Both the position numbers and the translations under genes were made by a program. 64,000 bases of DNA from Phycisphaeraceae bacterium D3-23. GTDB taxonomy: Bacteria; Planctomycetota; Phycisphaerae; Phycisphaerales; Phycisphaeraceae. Below the pieces are notes generated by a model. That model did no database searches and was not told the origin of the DNA. It worked only from the letters and a program-made list of their open reading frames with translations. Positions 1 through 8,347 of the stretch are shown piece after piece. Numbering within the stretch: position 1 is the first letter of the stretch; the number at the start of each line of letters is the position of its first letter. Where the stretch lies: positions 2,108,001 through 2,172,000 of the forward strand of contig CP114179.1 of NCBI GenBank assembly GCA_039555135.1, written 5' to 3'.

Positions 1-1287
1 GCCGCGTCGGCCGCCCCGGCGTTCGGGCAAGCGGACTTCCACTTGGCCGGCACCATTGCGGCGGTACTCAAGGTGGAAGTCTTCGCTGAAGTTCGCCCAG
101 CCGTTGGCGTAGACGGCGACGATCCGCACCTGGCCCCGCTCGCCGGCAAACGCGGTACAGTCGAACGCGATATTGCCCTCGTCATCGGGCACCGCCACAT
201 GCGTCGTCGCGTTGTAGTCGCTGCCGCCCTCGGGGTCGAGGTAGGCGATCACGGCATGCACGGGGATGTCGCTCTCGATCTGCCCGGTGAGGCGGACACC
301 CTTGTTGTCGTCGATGGGCTCGAAGTCGAAGGCGGCGAACCCGCCGCGCGGTCGGCGGTTCATGTCGCGCACCGAGCCGGAGAAGCTGGGGTGGACGGCG
401 AGCTTCATGGCGTGGGCGAGGGTGAGGAACGAGCCGGGCCCTTCGCCGCGGAGCTCTTCGCCGTAGGTGCGGTTGCCCGAGCCCATGAGCGCGGTGCCCC
501 AGAGCGCCCGTTCGTCGGCGCGTTCCTTGTTGTGCGGGAGCCCGAACGCATGGCCCAGCTCGTGGCACGTCCCGCCGACGAAGATGGACTGGTACCGGCC
601 CAGGGAGATCCGGCCGTACTGCCCGTCGCGGAGGTACTGGTCGCGGTCGGTGTTTTCGAGCTCGGCCGCATCGAGCAGCGCCGAGTCGAGCTGCCAGGCG
701 ATCCCCTCGCGCGACGAGCCGATCGCGTAGTAGGGGCTGTGGTGGCGCATGGTGCGGCGCTCGGGGTCCCAGACGGTGAGGTTGCAGAAGATGACGACGG
801 TGCGCTGGACGCCGTTGATCTCTTCCTCGGCGAGCGCACGGTTGACGATGCCGCGGATCTCCCGGCCGTGGTCGCCGTTGTACTCGGCGTTGGGCCGGTC
901 CCCGCGCACGACGCGGACCTTGATGAGCCCGTCGTCTTCGGTTTCGAGGCCGAACGTCAGCGGGCCAAAGCCGTGGCGTTCCATCTCGTCGGCGTAGAAC
1001 TGCTGGATGTGGTGCATGGTCCGCGTGAGGCGCTCGCGGTATTCGGGGGCGGGGTCGGTGTCGCTGCCGGTGAAGAGCGTGACGATGAGCGGGCGGTCGC
1101 CCTGGACATCGCCTTCGCCGGAGGCGCGCCAGGATTCGATGATCGCGCGGGCGGCTGCGGCCTGCCCGTGCTGCTGGGCGACGAGCGCAGGGGGCGCGGC
1201 CTCCTCGGCTTGCCGAGGGGGCTGTGCCAAGGCCGGGGAAAATGTTGCGGCGATCATCAACACAGAGAGCGGGAGGGCGTACATCAT
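1..1287 (-). CDS. Secreted metzincin-type zinc metalloprotease (3' end beyond window)
   Basis: Read on the minus strand from ATG at 1287 the frame stays open to base 1, giving 429 codons with no stop, so the C-terminus lies outside the window. Residues 1-21 form a signal peptide ending in ALA. At residues 242-252 there is HELGHAFGLPH, the full HExxHxxGxxH zinc site of metzincins, with a Met-turn-like ALMG about 20 residues later. This points to an exported zinc endopeptidase; the substrate is unknown. The C-terminal part seen here is beta-rich and may be an accessory domain. A long plus-strand frame over the same bases is an antisense shadow with skewed composition. Confident on fold class, not on family. 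Confidence 0.85.
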   Translation of the reverse strand, partial: MMYALPLSVLMIAATFSPALAQPPRQAEEAAPPALVAQQHGQAAAARAIIESWRASGEGDVQGDRPLIVTLFTGSDTDPAPEYRERLTRTMHHIQQFYADEMERHGFGPLTFGLETEDDGLIKVRVVRGDRPNAEYNGDHGREIRGIVNRALAEEEINGVQRTVVIFCNLTVWDPERRTMRHHSPYYAIGSSREGIAWQLDSALLDAAELENTDRDQYLRDGQYGRISLGRYQSIFVGGTCHELGHAFGLPHNKERADERALWGTALMGSGNRTYGEELRGEGPGSFLTLAHAMKLAVHPSFSGSVRDMNRRPRGGFAAFDFEPIDDNKGVRLTGQIESDIPVHAVIAYLDPEGGSDYNATTHVAVPDDEGNIAFDCTAFAGERGQVRIVAVYANGWANFSEDFHLEYRRNGAGQVEVRLPERRGGRRG

Positions 1288-1508
1288 GGTGGGGCTGCTC
1301 GGGGGCGAAGCGGGAAAACATAGGGCGACACAACGTTGAGGTCGCCGATACGGATGGGGCATGTTAGCGACGCGGGATAGGCCCCAGTGTTTCAGGGTCA
1401 GTGGCACCCACGGATGAAATCCGCGGGCTTCGCCTGGCTACCCGTACGAACCCGCCCCACCCCACGGACGTTAGGATATGCCCTTGCCGTCCCTGTTCTG
1501 GAGCCCGT

Positions 1509-2504
1509 ATGTCTGCTAACGGTTTGGTGATCGATCTCAAAGGCGTCGAGAAGCGCTACGGCCGCAAGGTCCACGCGCTCCAGGGCGTCGATATCCAGGT
1601 CCACCCCGGCGAGGTGTTCGGCCTGCTCGGGCCCAACGGCGCGGGCAAGAGCACACTGGTCAAGTGCATGCTCACCGTCGTCCGCCCGACCGCCGCGACG
1701 GGCACCGTGCTGGGCGAGCCGCTTGGCCACAAGCCCGCGCTTCAGCGGGTGGGCTACCTGCCCGAGCACGCGCGGTTCCCGAGGCACCTGACGGGCCGGC
1801 AGGTCGTCGAGTTCTTCGGCGCGATGGCGAATATGCCGCGCGACGAGCGCAAGAAAAAGGCCCAGGAGCTGATCGACCTCGTGGGTGCGCACGACTACGC
1901 GGACCGCAAGGTCGGGGGCTACTCCAAGGGCATGCAGCAGCGCATCGGCATCGCGCAGGCGCTGGTCAACGACCCCGACCTCGTCGTGCTCGACGAGCCC
2001 ACCGACGGCGTCGACCCCGTGGGCCGACGCGACATCCGCGAAGTGCTCATGGCGATCAAGGACCGCGGCAAGACTGTGTTTGTGAACAGCCACCTGCTCA
2101 GCGAGCTCGAAATGATCTGCGACCGAGTCGCGATCATGGTCGGGGGCAGGGTCGTGCAGCAGGGCACGATCGACGACCTGACGGTGGACGAGAAGCACTA
2201 CCTCGTCGTGCTGGACTGGAACAAAGAAACCGCCGCGCCGGGCAAGCTGAGCGAGGCGATCGGCGTCGCGCTCAAGCAGGAGGCCGAGCGCGGCGGCGTG
2301 CCCGTCCTCGTGGGCAACCTGGAGGGCGTGCGGTACGAGCTGCACGGCCCGAAGCTGAAAGTGATGGTGACCGAGCCGCCCGCGATCCAGCCCGTGATCG
2401 ACAAACTCCGCGGCGCGGGGATCGTGCTGCGTAGCGTCGAGCCCAAGCGGCCGTCGCTTGAGGACCTATTCATGCAGGCCGCCGGCGAAGGGGGTGCCCA
2501 TTGA
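1509..2504 (+). CDS. ABC transporter ATP-binding protein
   Basis: 331-residue ATPase subunit of an ABC-2-type exporter. Walker A GPNGAGKST lies at residues 41-49, the signature YSKGMQQ at 138-144 and Walker B LVVLDEP at 158-164, followed by a switch histidine in NSHLLSE. The C-terminal ~100 residues are the extra domain usual in CcmA/YhaQ-like subunits. ATG at 1509 was chosen because the open frame upstream to 1401 reads as low-complexity non-protein. The stop TGA overlaps the permease start (TGATG), so the two are translationally coupled. Substrate unknown; partners of this kind export lipids, drugs or small molecules. Confidence 0.92.
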   Translation: MSANGLVIDLKGVEKRYGRKVHALQGVDIQVHPGEVFGLLGPNGAGKSTLVKCMLTVVRPTAATGTVLGEPLGHKPALQRVGYLPEHARFPRHLTGRQVVEFFGAMANMPRDERKKKAQELIDLVGAHDYADRKVGGYSKGMQQRIGIAQALVNDPDLVVLDEPTDGVDPVGRRDIREVLMAIKDRGKTVFVNSHLLSELEMICDRVAIMVGGRVVQQGTIDDLTVDEKHYLVVLDWNKETAAPGKLSEAIGVALKQEAERGGVPVLVGNLEGVRYELHGPKLKVMVTEPPAIQPVIDKLRGAGIVLRSVEPKRPSLEDLFMQAAGEGGAH

Positions 2505-3607
2505 TGAACCAGACCTTGGCATTGCTGCTGGACGCCTACCGCGAGTTGAATGCGAAGAAGCTTTTTTGGATCACACTGATTCTGTCTGGGGTGCTTTGCC
2601 TGATTGTTTTATTGATTGGCCGAAAAGGTGACAGTTATCAGGTTTTATGGTTCAGTGGCATGAGTTTTGGCGCAGGGAGTTCTCCGGAAGAGTTCTATGT
2701 CCAAAACTTGTTTTATATTTTTGGCTACAAGGCCTGGCTTACATTTGGGGCAGGCATCATCGCGCTGGTGTCAACGGTCGGCATCTTTCCGGAGTTTATC
2801 AAGGACGGATCGATCGACCTGGTCTTGAGTAAACCCATCAGCCGGCTTCGCTTGTTTTTGATGAAATGGGTTAGTGGCCTCCTCTTTGTGTTTCTGCAGA
2901 TTACCGTTTTTACAACCGCCTGTTTCTTGGCGATCGGGTTTCGGGGTGGTGTGTGGGCCTTCTCGATTTTCTGGGCGATACCGCTGACAGTTTTGTTTTT
3001 TAGTTACCTCTACTCGTTTGCGGTACTCATCGGTGTGCTGACGCGATCGACGATCGCGGCGCTGATCCTGACGATGCTGCTTTGGGCGCCGATCATTTTG
3101 GTGGACTTTGTGGAGCGCAATATGCTGCTTCCGATGGTTGTGCAACTTGAGTACAACGAAGCGATCCTCGATCGAGACCGCATTGCGGCATACAGCCAAA
3201 TCGATCAGCGCATAGACCCTGCGACTATGCAATTCGAAAAGATGCCTGAGATTAACGAGGCGTTGGTTCAGAAGGATCTTGATTCCCTCGAACGTGTGGG
3301 GGGTGGGTGGAGTGGTGTCCAGCGATGGGTGTACATCGTCAAAACGGTACTTCCCAAGACCGGCGAGACAACATCCTATCTCACCCGCTTTATGTATCCC
3401 GAAGAGTTTGAAGCCGATTACCTCGAAGATATGGAAGCCGGGACAGTTTATGGCTACGGCTATGAGTTCGATCCTGAGCTTGCACTTGAAGTCAAAAACA
3501 AAGTCGAGAACAACCGCGGCCCTTTCTGGGCGCTTGGCACTTCGCTGTTGTTTGAGCTTGTCTGCTTGTCCCTCGCCGCGTGGAAGTTCTGCCGGCGCGA
3601 TTACTAA
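2504..3607 (+). CDS. ABC-2-type transporter permease
   Basis: 367-residue membrane subunit paired with the preceding ATPase. About six hydrophobic segments are visible: near residues 20-40, 75-95, 115-135, 140-160, 170-195 and a last one at 345-362. A hydrophilic loop of about 130 residues separates the last two. Start ATG at 2504 shares its A with the upstream stop; a TTG at 2501 is also possible. The gene is visibly poorer in G+C than its ATPase partner (many TTT, ATT and TTG codons), which is odd for coupled genes. Function follows from the membrane topology and context; no substrate-specific motif was recognised. Confidence 0.88.
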   Translation: MNQTLALLLDAYRELNAKKLFWITLILSGVLCLIVLLIGRKGDSYQVLWFSGMSFGAGSSPEEFYVQNLFYIFGYKAWLTFGAGIIALVSTVGIFPEFIKDGSIDLVLSKPISRLRLFLMKWVSGLLFVFLQITVFTTACFLAIGFRGGVWAFSIFWAIPLTVLFFSYLYSFAVLIGVLTRSTIAALILTMLLWAPIILVDFVERNMLLPMVVQLEYNEAILDRDRIAAYSQIDQRIDPATMQFEKMPEINEALVQKDLDSLERVGGGWSGVQRWVYIVKTVLPKTGETTSYLTRFMYPEEFEADYLEDMEAGTVYGYGYEFDPELALEVKNKVENNRGPFWALGTSLLFELVCLSLAAWKFCRRDY

Positions 3608-3628
3608 TCTAAGAACGACTTTACATTC

Positions 3629-4954
3629 ATGAAACCCACCCCCCGCCCCTACCGTCTGGCGCTTGCGCCGCTTGCCCTGTCCGGCTTCCTCTTGATGCCC
3701 GGGTGCGGGTCGTCGCCGAGCACCGCCGCGCCGCCGGTGATGAGCGCGCCGACGACGCAGGCCCGTGCCGAAGTCTTTGAGCAGATCGTCGCGACGCTTT
3801 GTGAGGACGTGATGGAGGGGCGCGACGCCGGGACGCGCGGGATCGATATTGCGCGCGACTATCTCGTGTACCAGTACGCCAAGGCTGGCCTCGAGCCGGG
3901 CTTTATCGTCGACGGTGTGACGACCTACACCCAGGAGTTCCAGCTCGGCATCGGGCGCGACGAAGCGGGCGACGTCATCAACGCCCCGATCAGCAACATC
4001 GGCGGGATCCTCCCGGGCGTCGGCGAGCTCGCGGATGAGGTCGTCATCATCGGCGCGCACTACGACCACATCGGCTACGGCGACATCGGCAGCCGCGCGC
4101 CCCGCCGCCGCGGCGAGATCCACCCCGGCGCCGACGACAACGCCTCGGGCACCGCCGGGCTCGTCATCCTCGCCCGCCACATGTCCGACTTCGCCCGCGA
4201 AAACCCCGACACGCCGAGGCGCACCATCCTCTTCACCAGCTTCGCCGGCGAAGAGCGCGGGCTGCACGGCTCGCGCTTCGAGACCGAGAACGCCGAGTCT
4301 TGGCCCTTCGAACTCACCGACATCAGCGGCATGATCAACATGGACATGATCGGCCGGCTGCGCGACGAGAAGCTCATCGTCTACACCACTGAGACCGGCG
4401 AGGAGTGGCCCGCGTGGATCACCGAGGCCAACGAAAGCTCCGGCGACCCGCTGAACGTCGCGATGGAAGTCGATGCGCCCGGCGGCAGCGACCACAGCAG
4501 CTTCATCCGCGTTGGCGTCCCGGCGGTGTTCTTCTTCACGGGGCTCCACGCCGAGTACCACACGCCCGACGACACGCCAGAGACGCTCAACAACCTCGGT
4601 GCCGCTCGCGTGCTCAATGTCGTGGGCGCGACGCTCGAACGTGTCGCGACCGACCCCAGCCGGGTGACGTTCATCCCGCCCCCGCCGCGCCAGCCGCGCG
4701 CGTTCATCGGCGTGATGCTGGGCGAGACCGACGAGCCGGGCATCCTGTTCGAGTCGGTGATCGACGGCGGGCCGGCGGCCGAGGCGGGCGTCATCGACGG
4801 CGACCGCGTGATCGCCATTGATGGCGAAGCGGTCGAGGGGCTCCGCGACCTCCGCAGTGTCCTGCGCAGCTCTAAGCCCGGCGACGAAGTCACCCTCACC
4901 GTCGTCCGCGACGGCGAAGAGATCGAGTTCACCGTCGAGCTCGGCGGGCGGTAA
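3629..4954 (+). CDS. M28-family zinc aminopeptidase lipoprotein with C-terminal PDZ domain
   Basis: 441 residues. A lipobox (LMPGC, Cys26) predicts a lipid-anchored protein outside the cytoplasmic membrane. The M28 di-zinc ligands are all present: His144 in GAHYDHIGYG, Asp169 in GADDNASGTAG, the Glu pair in AGEERGLHGS near 208-209, Asp in MINMDMIG and His in GGSDHSSF. Residues about 353-441 form a PDZ domain (FIGVMLGE, then GPAAEAGVIDGDRVIAIDG), which usually presents substrates or partners. It sits 21 bp after the ABC permease, so it may be co-transcribed with it. A strong terminator follows at 4977. Peptide substrate unknown. Confidence 0.93.
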   Translation: MKPTPRPYRLALAPLALSGFLLMPGCGSSPSTAAPPVMSAPTTQARAEVFEQIVATLCEDVMEGRDAGTRGIDIARDYLVYQYAKAGLEPGFIVDGVTTYTQEFQLGIGRDEAGDVINAPISNIGGILPGVGELADEVVIIGAHYDHIGYGDIGSRAPRRRGEIHPGADDNASGTAGLVILARHMSDFARENPDTPRRTILFTSFAGEERGLHGSRFETENAESWPFELTDISGMINMDMIGRLRDEKLIVYTTETGEEWPAWITEANESSGDPLNVAMEVDAPGGSDHSSFIRVGVPAVFFFTGLHAEYHTPDDTPETLNNLGAARVLNVVGATLERVATDPSRVTFIPPPPRQPRAFIGVMLGETDEPGILFESVIDGGPAAEAGVIDGDRVIAIDGEAVEGLRDLRSVLRSSKPGDEVTLTVVRDGEEIEFTVELGGR

Positions 4955-4976
4955 GACGTATCCTTCACAGAAACCT

Positions 4977-5006
4977 AAAGCCCGGGGGTGGCCACCCCCG
5001 GGCTTT
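4977..5006. terminator. Perfect 30-bp palindrome, intrinsic terminator
   Basis: The right half is the exact reverse complement of the left half (AAAGCCCGGGGGTGG and its complement), ending in a short T-rich tract. It lies 23 bases after the M28 peptidase stop. A near twin of the same design occurs at 23329-23358, so this may be a recurring bidirectional terminator of this genome. Confidence 0.8.
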
Positions 5007-5060
5007 ACTTTTGCCTCGGGGACGCGCGACGCCGCAACCCGGACCGCCTACGATAGAGCC

Positions 5061-5537
5061 ATGCACGAAGACCCCCTACTGAACGCGGAGTTCCTTGAAA
5101 CCCTCGGCGTGGTCATCGTCGACCACGGCTCGCGCCGCGCGGAGAGCAACGCGATGCTCGAAGCATTTGTCGAGCTGTTCATTCAGCACTGCCCGCAGTA
5201 CCCCATTGTCGAGCCTGCGCATATGGAGCTGGCCGAGCCGTCGATCGCGACGGCGGTTGAGCGCTGCGTCGAGCGCGGCGCGGAGCACGTCGCTATCTGC
5301 CCGTACTTCTTTGCGCCGGGCAAGCACTGGCACAAGGATATCCCCGAACTGGCGAAGGACGCGGCCGAGCAGGCCGGTGTGCCGTGGGTCGTGACCGCGC
5401 CGATCGGGCTGACGCCGTTGATGGTCGATGTGATCGACAACCGGCTGCAGCACTGCCTGTCACACATCGCGGGCAATGCCGAGGAGTGCGAATCCTGTGC
5501 GGGGATGGACCGCTGCAGGCTGCACGAGGTCGCATAA
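5061..5537 (+). CDS. cbiX: CbiX-type sirohydrochlorin chelatase
   Basis: 158-residue single-domain chelatase of the CbiX(S)/SirB class, which inserts metal (cobalt, iron or possibly nickel) into sirohydrochlorin for cobalamin, siroheme or related cofactors. The family pattern is seen in VVIVDHGSRR (catalytic His22) and in ICPYFFAPGKHWHKDIPEL, with the second metal-binding region. Length is that of the short archaeal-type or half-size enzymes. The C-terminus has an unusual cysteine group, CESCAGMDRC, suggesting a bound iron-sulfur cluster or zinc. ATG at 5061 begins right where family similarity starts; the longer upstream frame overlaps the M28 gene and is rejected. Metal specificity cannot be told. 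Confidence 0.87.
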   Translation: MHEDPLLNAEFLETLGVVIVDHGSRRAESNAMLEAFVELFIQHCPQYPIVEPAHMELAEPSIATAVERCVERGAEHVAICPYFFAPGKHWHKDIPELAKDAAEQAGVPWVVTAPIGLTPLMVDVIDNRLQHCLSHIAGNAEECESCAGMDRCRLHEVA

Positions 5538-5658
5538 CGCTCTATTTTTGCCGTAATCTCGCCTTTTTCCGCGATACCACTTCCGGCAGGCGGGGTTGTG
5601 CTGGTAAACTGTTGCCGGATCGTTGTGGCTCAGAGACTTAGCTCCAGAGGGATTGATG

Positions 5659-6516
5659 ATGCTTAGACTCCGTAACGGGTTTGTATGCCTGGCGGCTGCG
5701 GCGTGCCTGGTGTTCGCGGCCGGGGCTTGGGCGGGTGACGCCCCCGAGGGCTGGGCCAGCGGTGAAGACGCGGCCCAGGCGCTGGCGGTTGCCAGGGAGC
5801 GCGGTCTGCCGGTGGCCTTCCTCTACATGGATTTCGACGAGCGGTGAGGCCCCTGCGTCCGGGCCGGTCGGTCCATGGCGGAGGACAGAGCAACAGCGGG
5901 CATGGTGCGGGTGGTCGTTAATGCCGGTGCCGACGAGGAGAACGCCGAGGGGATGCAGGAGGTGGCTCGTGGCCTGATTGGTCAGGTCCCCCGGGCTTCG
6001 AAGTATCAGCCCCGGCTGTTCTTCCTCACATCCGAGCAGGCGGTGATCGGGTATGTCGATTACCTGGACGACCACGACGGCCCGTACGCGTCTGGTGTTC
6101 AGGCCCTGCAGATTCTCGAGTGGGCCGAGGACGCGCAGCGTGTCGTGTCGCGTGCGGACCGCCGCGCCACGCGGGGTCGGTACGCCGAAGCGCTCGGCGA
6201 GTGGGACGAGTTGCTGGAGCAGGACCGCCGGGTCAGCCACCTGATCCGCGTGGCCTTGGGCCACACCGACGCGGAAGAACCCACCGACGACACGCCGGCG
6301 AGCCCGATCTTCCAGGGCCTCCGCGAAGCGAAGTTCGCCGAGTACGAGGCCATGGCCCGCGAGCAGCTCGACGCCGCGCGCGCGTTGGCCGACGCGGGAG
6401 ACGATCAGGCCGCGATGCGTCTGTTGCGGAACCTGGTCCGTGGCCCCGAGGCGTTTTCCACGACCGCGGAAGCCAAGGCCCTGTACGACGAGGTCGTCGA
6501 GAAGCTGCGCTCCTGA
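5659..6516 (+). CDS. Exported thioredoxin-like protein with in-frame TGA (candidate selenocysteine, UGPC)
   Basis: Read through the TGA at 5845-5847 this is a 285-residue protein. Residues 1-19 are a signal peptide (cleavage near AWA-GDA). Residues 25-130 resemble a thioredoxin fold: helix AAQALAVARERG, strand LPVAFLYMDF, then DER-U-GPC with the TGA as residue 63 and Cys66 in the usual CxxC spacing. The same frame continues without other stops to 6516 with protein-like sequence, ending in helical, TPR-like repeats. Just after the TGA a stem-loop (5861-5874, loop GGUC) fits a bacterial SECIS. ATG 5659 has GAGGG seven bases upstream; ATG 5656 is an alternative. The other reading is a nonsense mutation or sequencing error. 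Confidence 0.65.
5857..5886 (+). promoter_or_regulatory. Candidate bacterial SECIS hairpin
   Basis: GGGCC (5861-5865), loop GGUC (5866-5869) and GGUCC (5870-5874) form a five-pair stem. An outer helix GUCC/GGAC (5857-5860 with 5883-5886) is possible across a 3' bulge. The loop starts 18 bases after the in-frame TGA and its first two bases are G, which matches the spacing and the loop-G rule known for bacterial SECIS elements. The GC-rich local sequence makes chance hairpins common, so this supports but does not prove Sec insertion. Confidence 0.5.
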
Positions 6517-6567
6517 TCCATTGGCCTGGGCGATCGATCGCCGGGCGAAACCACCTAAACCAAGGCG

Positions 6568-6599
6568 AACCGCCGGCTGCGCTCAGCTGGCGGTTTTCT
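6568..6599. terminator. Bidirectional intrinsic terminator
   Basis: Hairpin with arms AACCGCC and GGCGGTT, extended inside by GCTG/CAGC, followed by TTCTT on the plus strand and preceded by an A-rich stretch. It separates the rightward thioredoxin-like gene from the leftward acidic membrane protein gene. Confidence 0.6.
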
Positions 6600-6616
6600 T
6601 CTTGTGACGCGGGGGT

Positions 6617-7093
6617 CTACCGCCAAGGCTCGTCGGGATCGACCCCGTCGTCGGGTTCTTCTTCCTCATCGTTGGGATCGGGATCGACGTAGGGCTTATC
6701 TTCAAACAGGCCGTAGGGGTCGTCCTCGCCCTCGTCTTCCTGCTGCTCGCTGGCGATCGCGTCGTCCCAGGTCGAGCCCGTGTCGGTCGCATCGCTGTCG
6801 TCGTCGCCGGGGTCCTCGGCCGCGCGCTGCGCGATCTCCTCGGGGGTCAGCGCATCGGCATCGACGTAGCGCTCCGAGCTCGTTTTCCAGACGTCGGCGT
6901 GCGGGACGCCGGGGTCGTTTCGGCGTTTCTCGATCTCGCGTTCGAGCATTACCGTCCGCCGCCGCGCCATGCGTCGCGCAATGATGACCGAGAGTACGAG
7001 GATCACCGCCACGAGCCCGACGGCCGCGATCATGACGATCATGCCGTAGGCCTCGAGCAGCGTCTCCTGGTTGTCCTGCGCGAGCTGAAGCAT
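6617..7093 (-). CDS. Single-pass membrane protein with acidic tail, function unknown
   Basis: 158 residues. A short N-terminal stretch precedes one transmembrane helix (about residues 17-40) followed by a basic stop-transfer run (RRMARRRT). The rest is hydrophilic, ending in a very acidic, proline-rich tail (about residues 95-158). No family was recognised. It is the first gene upstream (on the minus strand, downstream in position) of the terminator at 6568 and lies head-on to the thioredoxin-like gene. Protein-like composition and clean start ATG at 7093 support coding. The PTPS gene on the same strand ends at 7138, so both may share a transcript. Confidence 0.65.
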   Translation of the reverse strand: MLQLAQDNQETLLEAYGMIVMIAAVGLVAVILVLSVIIARRMARRRTVMLEREIEKRRNDPGVPHADVWKTSSERYVDADALTPEEIAQRAAEDPGDDDSDATDTGSTWDDAIASEQQEDEGEDDPYGLFEDKPYVDPDPNDEEEEPDDGVDPDEPWR

Positions 7094-7137
7094 GGCTCAA
7101 TTGTACGGTGGCCGCGCGGCCGAAGGAACCGTGTTGT

Positions 7138-7935
7138 TCAATCCCCGCGATACGTGCACGCCGTCTTGTCGGTCTCCCACACCGTGAGCGCTTCGAGCGT
7201 CGCCCCGCCGGGCATATGGTCGGCGAGCATGGTCCAGATCGTCTGGGCGATGTGCTCGACCGAGGGGTTTCGCTCGGCGAAGGCGGGGACGTCGTGGTTG
7301 AGGTGCTTGTGGTCGAGCGGCTCGATGACGTGCGCACTCACGGCCGCGTCGAGCGCGGCGGGGTCGAGCGTCGTGCCGTCGTCGGCCAGGGCGCAGCGGG
7401 CGACGACTTCGAGGCGGTAGTTGTGGCCGTGGCCCGCGGGGTTGTTGCATTTGCCAAACGTCGCGCGGTTTTCGTCGTCGCTGAGTGCGGGGACGTGGAG
7501 GCGGTGGGCGGCGGAGAAGTCGTACTGCTGGCTGAGCGTGAGGTGGGCCATGTCGTCTTGCTCGATCGCGTAGTGGAGGGTCGGGGTGAGGACGAGGGCG
7601 AGCCGGTGGACCGTGCCGTTGAGCGGCGGCTGGACTGCGGCGAGGAGGCCGGCGAGCAGCGCGCCCATCGGGGTGTCGGCGGCGGCGGGCTCGTCTTGCA
7701 CCGCGGCGCGGAGCAATGGCAGCGCGTGGTCGCGGGTCGTGGTGTCGATCTGCTTGATGTTGATGAAGTACCCGGTCTGCGCGTCGGCTTTGCCCCGGCA
7801 GGTCACGCGCAGCTCGTAGTACCGCCCAAGCCCGCGCATCGGGGGCCAAGCGGCGAACGTGTTGTCCCGCGGCGCGTCGTGTTCGCCAGCGTCGCCGGTC
7901 AGGCAGAAACGGACCGTCCGCGTCAGTTCAAGCAT
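7138..7935 (-). CDS. Tandem-domain 6-pyruvoyl-tetrahydropterin synthase / QueD-like protein
   Basis: 265 residues with two T-fold (PTPS) halves. The C-terminal half (about 140-265) has the zinc ligands of the family: His in FSAAHRLH and the pair in GHGHNYRLEV, with a later LDHKHLNHDVP segment. The N-terminal half (about 1-125) has a similar T-fold pattern (RTVRFCL, GRYYELRVTCRGK) but lacks the His pair, so it is probably structural. The enzymes act on dihydroneopterin triphosphate, in queuosine (QueD) or folate/biopterin routes; which one cannot be told here. ATG at 7935 was preferred over an upstream ATG at 8022 because the extra residues are not conserved-looking. Confidence 0.83.
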   Translation of the reverse strand: MLELTRTVRFCLTGDAGEHDAPRDNTFAAWPPMRGLGRYYELRVTCRGKADAQTGYFINIKQIDTTTRDHALPLLRAAVQDEPAAADTPMGALLAGLLAAVQPPLNGTVHRLALVLTPTLHYAIEQDDMAHLTLSQQYDFSAAHRLHVPALSDDENRATFGKCNNPAGHGHNYRLEVVARCALADDGTTLDPAALDAAVSAHVIEPLDHKHLNHDVPAFAERNPSVEHIAQTIWTMLADHMPGGATLEALTVWETDKTACTYRGD

Positions 7936-8106
7936 GATCGGAGTATAGCCCGCTACGGGTCGTGCGGGTCGTACTGCCGTAGCGCACGCCCGAAGCATGT
8001 TTCGCCCGACGCTGGCTTGCATTTGGGCGCGCCGTATCGGTCAATCTCTTTGCCCGCGTCACCCTCGGCGCGCGGCACGACAACGGATCTGACAGAGGTA
8101 CCGGCT

Positions 8107-8340
8107 ATGCCATCATGGGCACGCTATGCGGTCGCGGTCTATTTCGGGTTGATGATGTCCGGCTCGCTGCCTACGCAGGGCTGGGCCAAGTCGCCCAACC
8201 CCCGCGCGGCGCCCGCGTTGGTGAAGTCTACCCAGTTCGCGCCTTTGAAACAGCCCTACCGCTACCCGCCCGCGGCCGAGGCCCGGCACGGTGCGCAGCA
8301 CGAACGCGCCCCACAGATCGCGCTCGACCTGCTACGCTGA
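8107..8340 (+). CDS. Small exported protein, function unknown
   Basis: 77 residues starting MPSWARYAVAVYFGLMMSG, a plausible signal peptide with cleavage near GWA-KSP, followed by a basic, proline-rich segment. No family recognised. GAGGTACCGG precedes the ATG. Its stop is 7 bases before the GTG chosen for the TPR protein, so the two could be an operon. It could also be a chance frame in GC-rich DNA. Confidence 0.4.
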   Translation: MPSWARYAVAVYFGLMMSGSLPTQGWAKSPNPRAAPALVKSTQFAPLKQPYRYPPAAEARHGAQHERAPQIALDLLR

Positions 8341-8347
8341 TTGGGCT

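Noticed and set aside
43-1323. Long plus-strand open frame opposite the metalloprotease
   Set aside because: It is the antisense shadow of a gene with HELGHAFGLPH; the shadow is Val/Gly/Ala/Arg-heavy and has no motif.
2771-4561. 596-codon minus-strand open frame
   Set aside because: It runs antisense across two clear genes (permease and M28 peptidase) and has low-complexity composition.
5845-5847. TGA read as tryptophan (altered genetic code)
   Set aside because: Many genes in the window end in TGA at the expected place, so TGA is a normal stop here.
5875-6516. Separate gene starting at ATG 5875 after the TGA
   Set aside because: It would lack a signal peptide and half the thioredoxin fold, has no ribosome site, and is in the same frame as the upstream part. 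Kept only as the fallback if TGA is a true stop.
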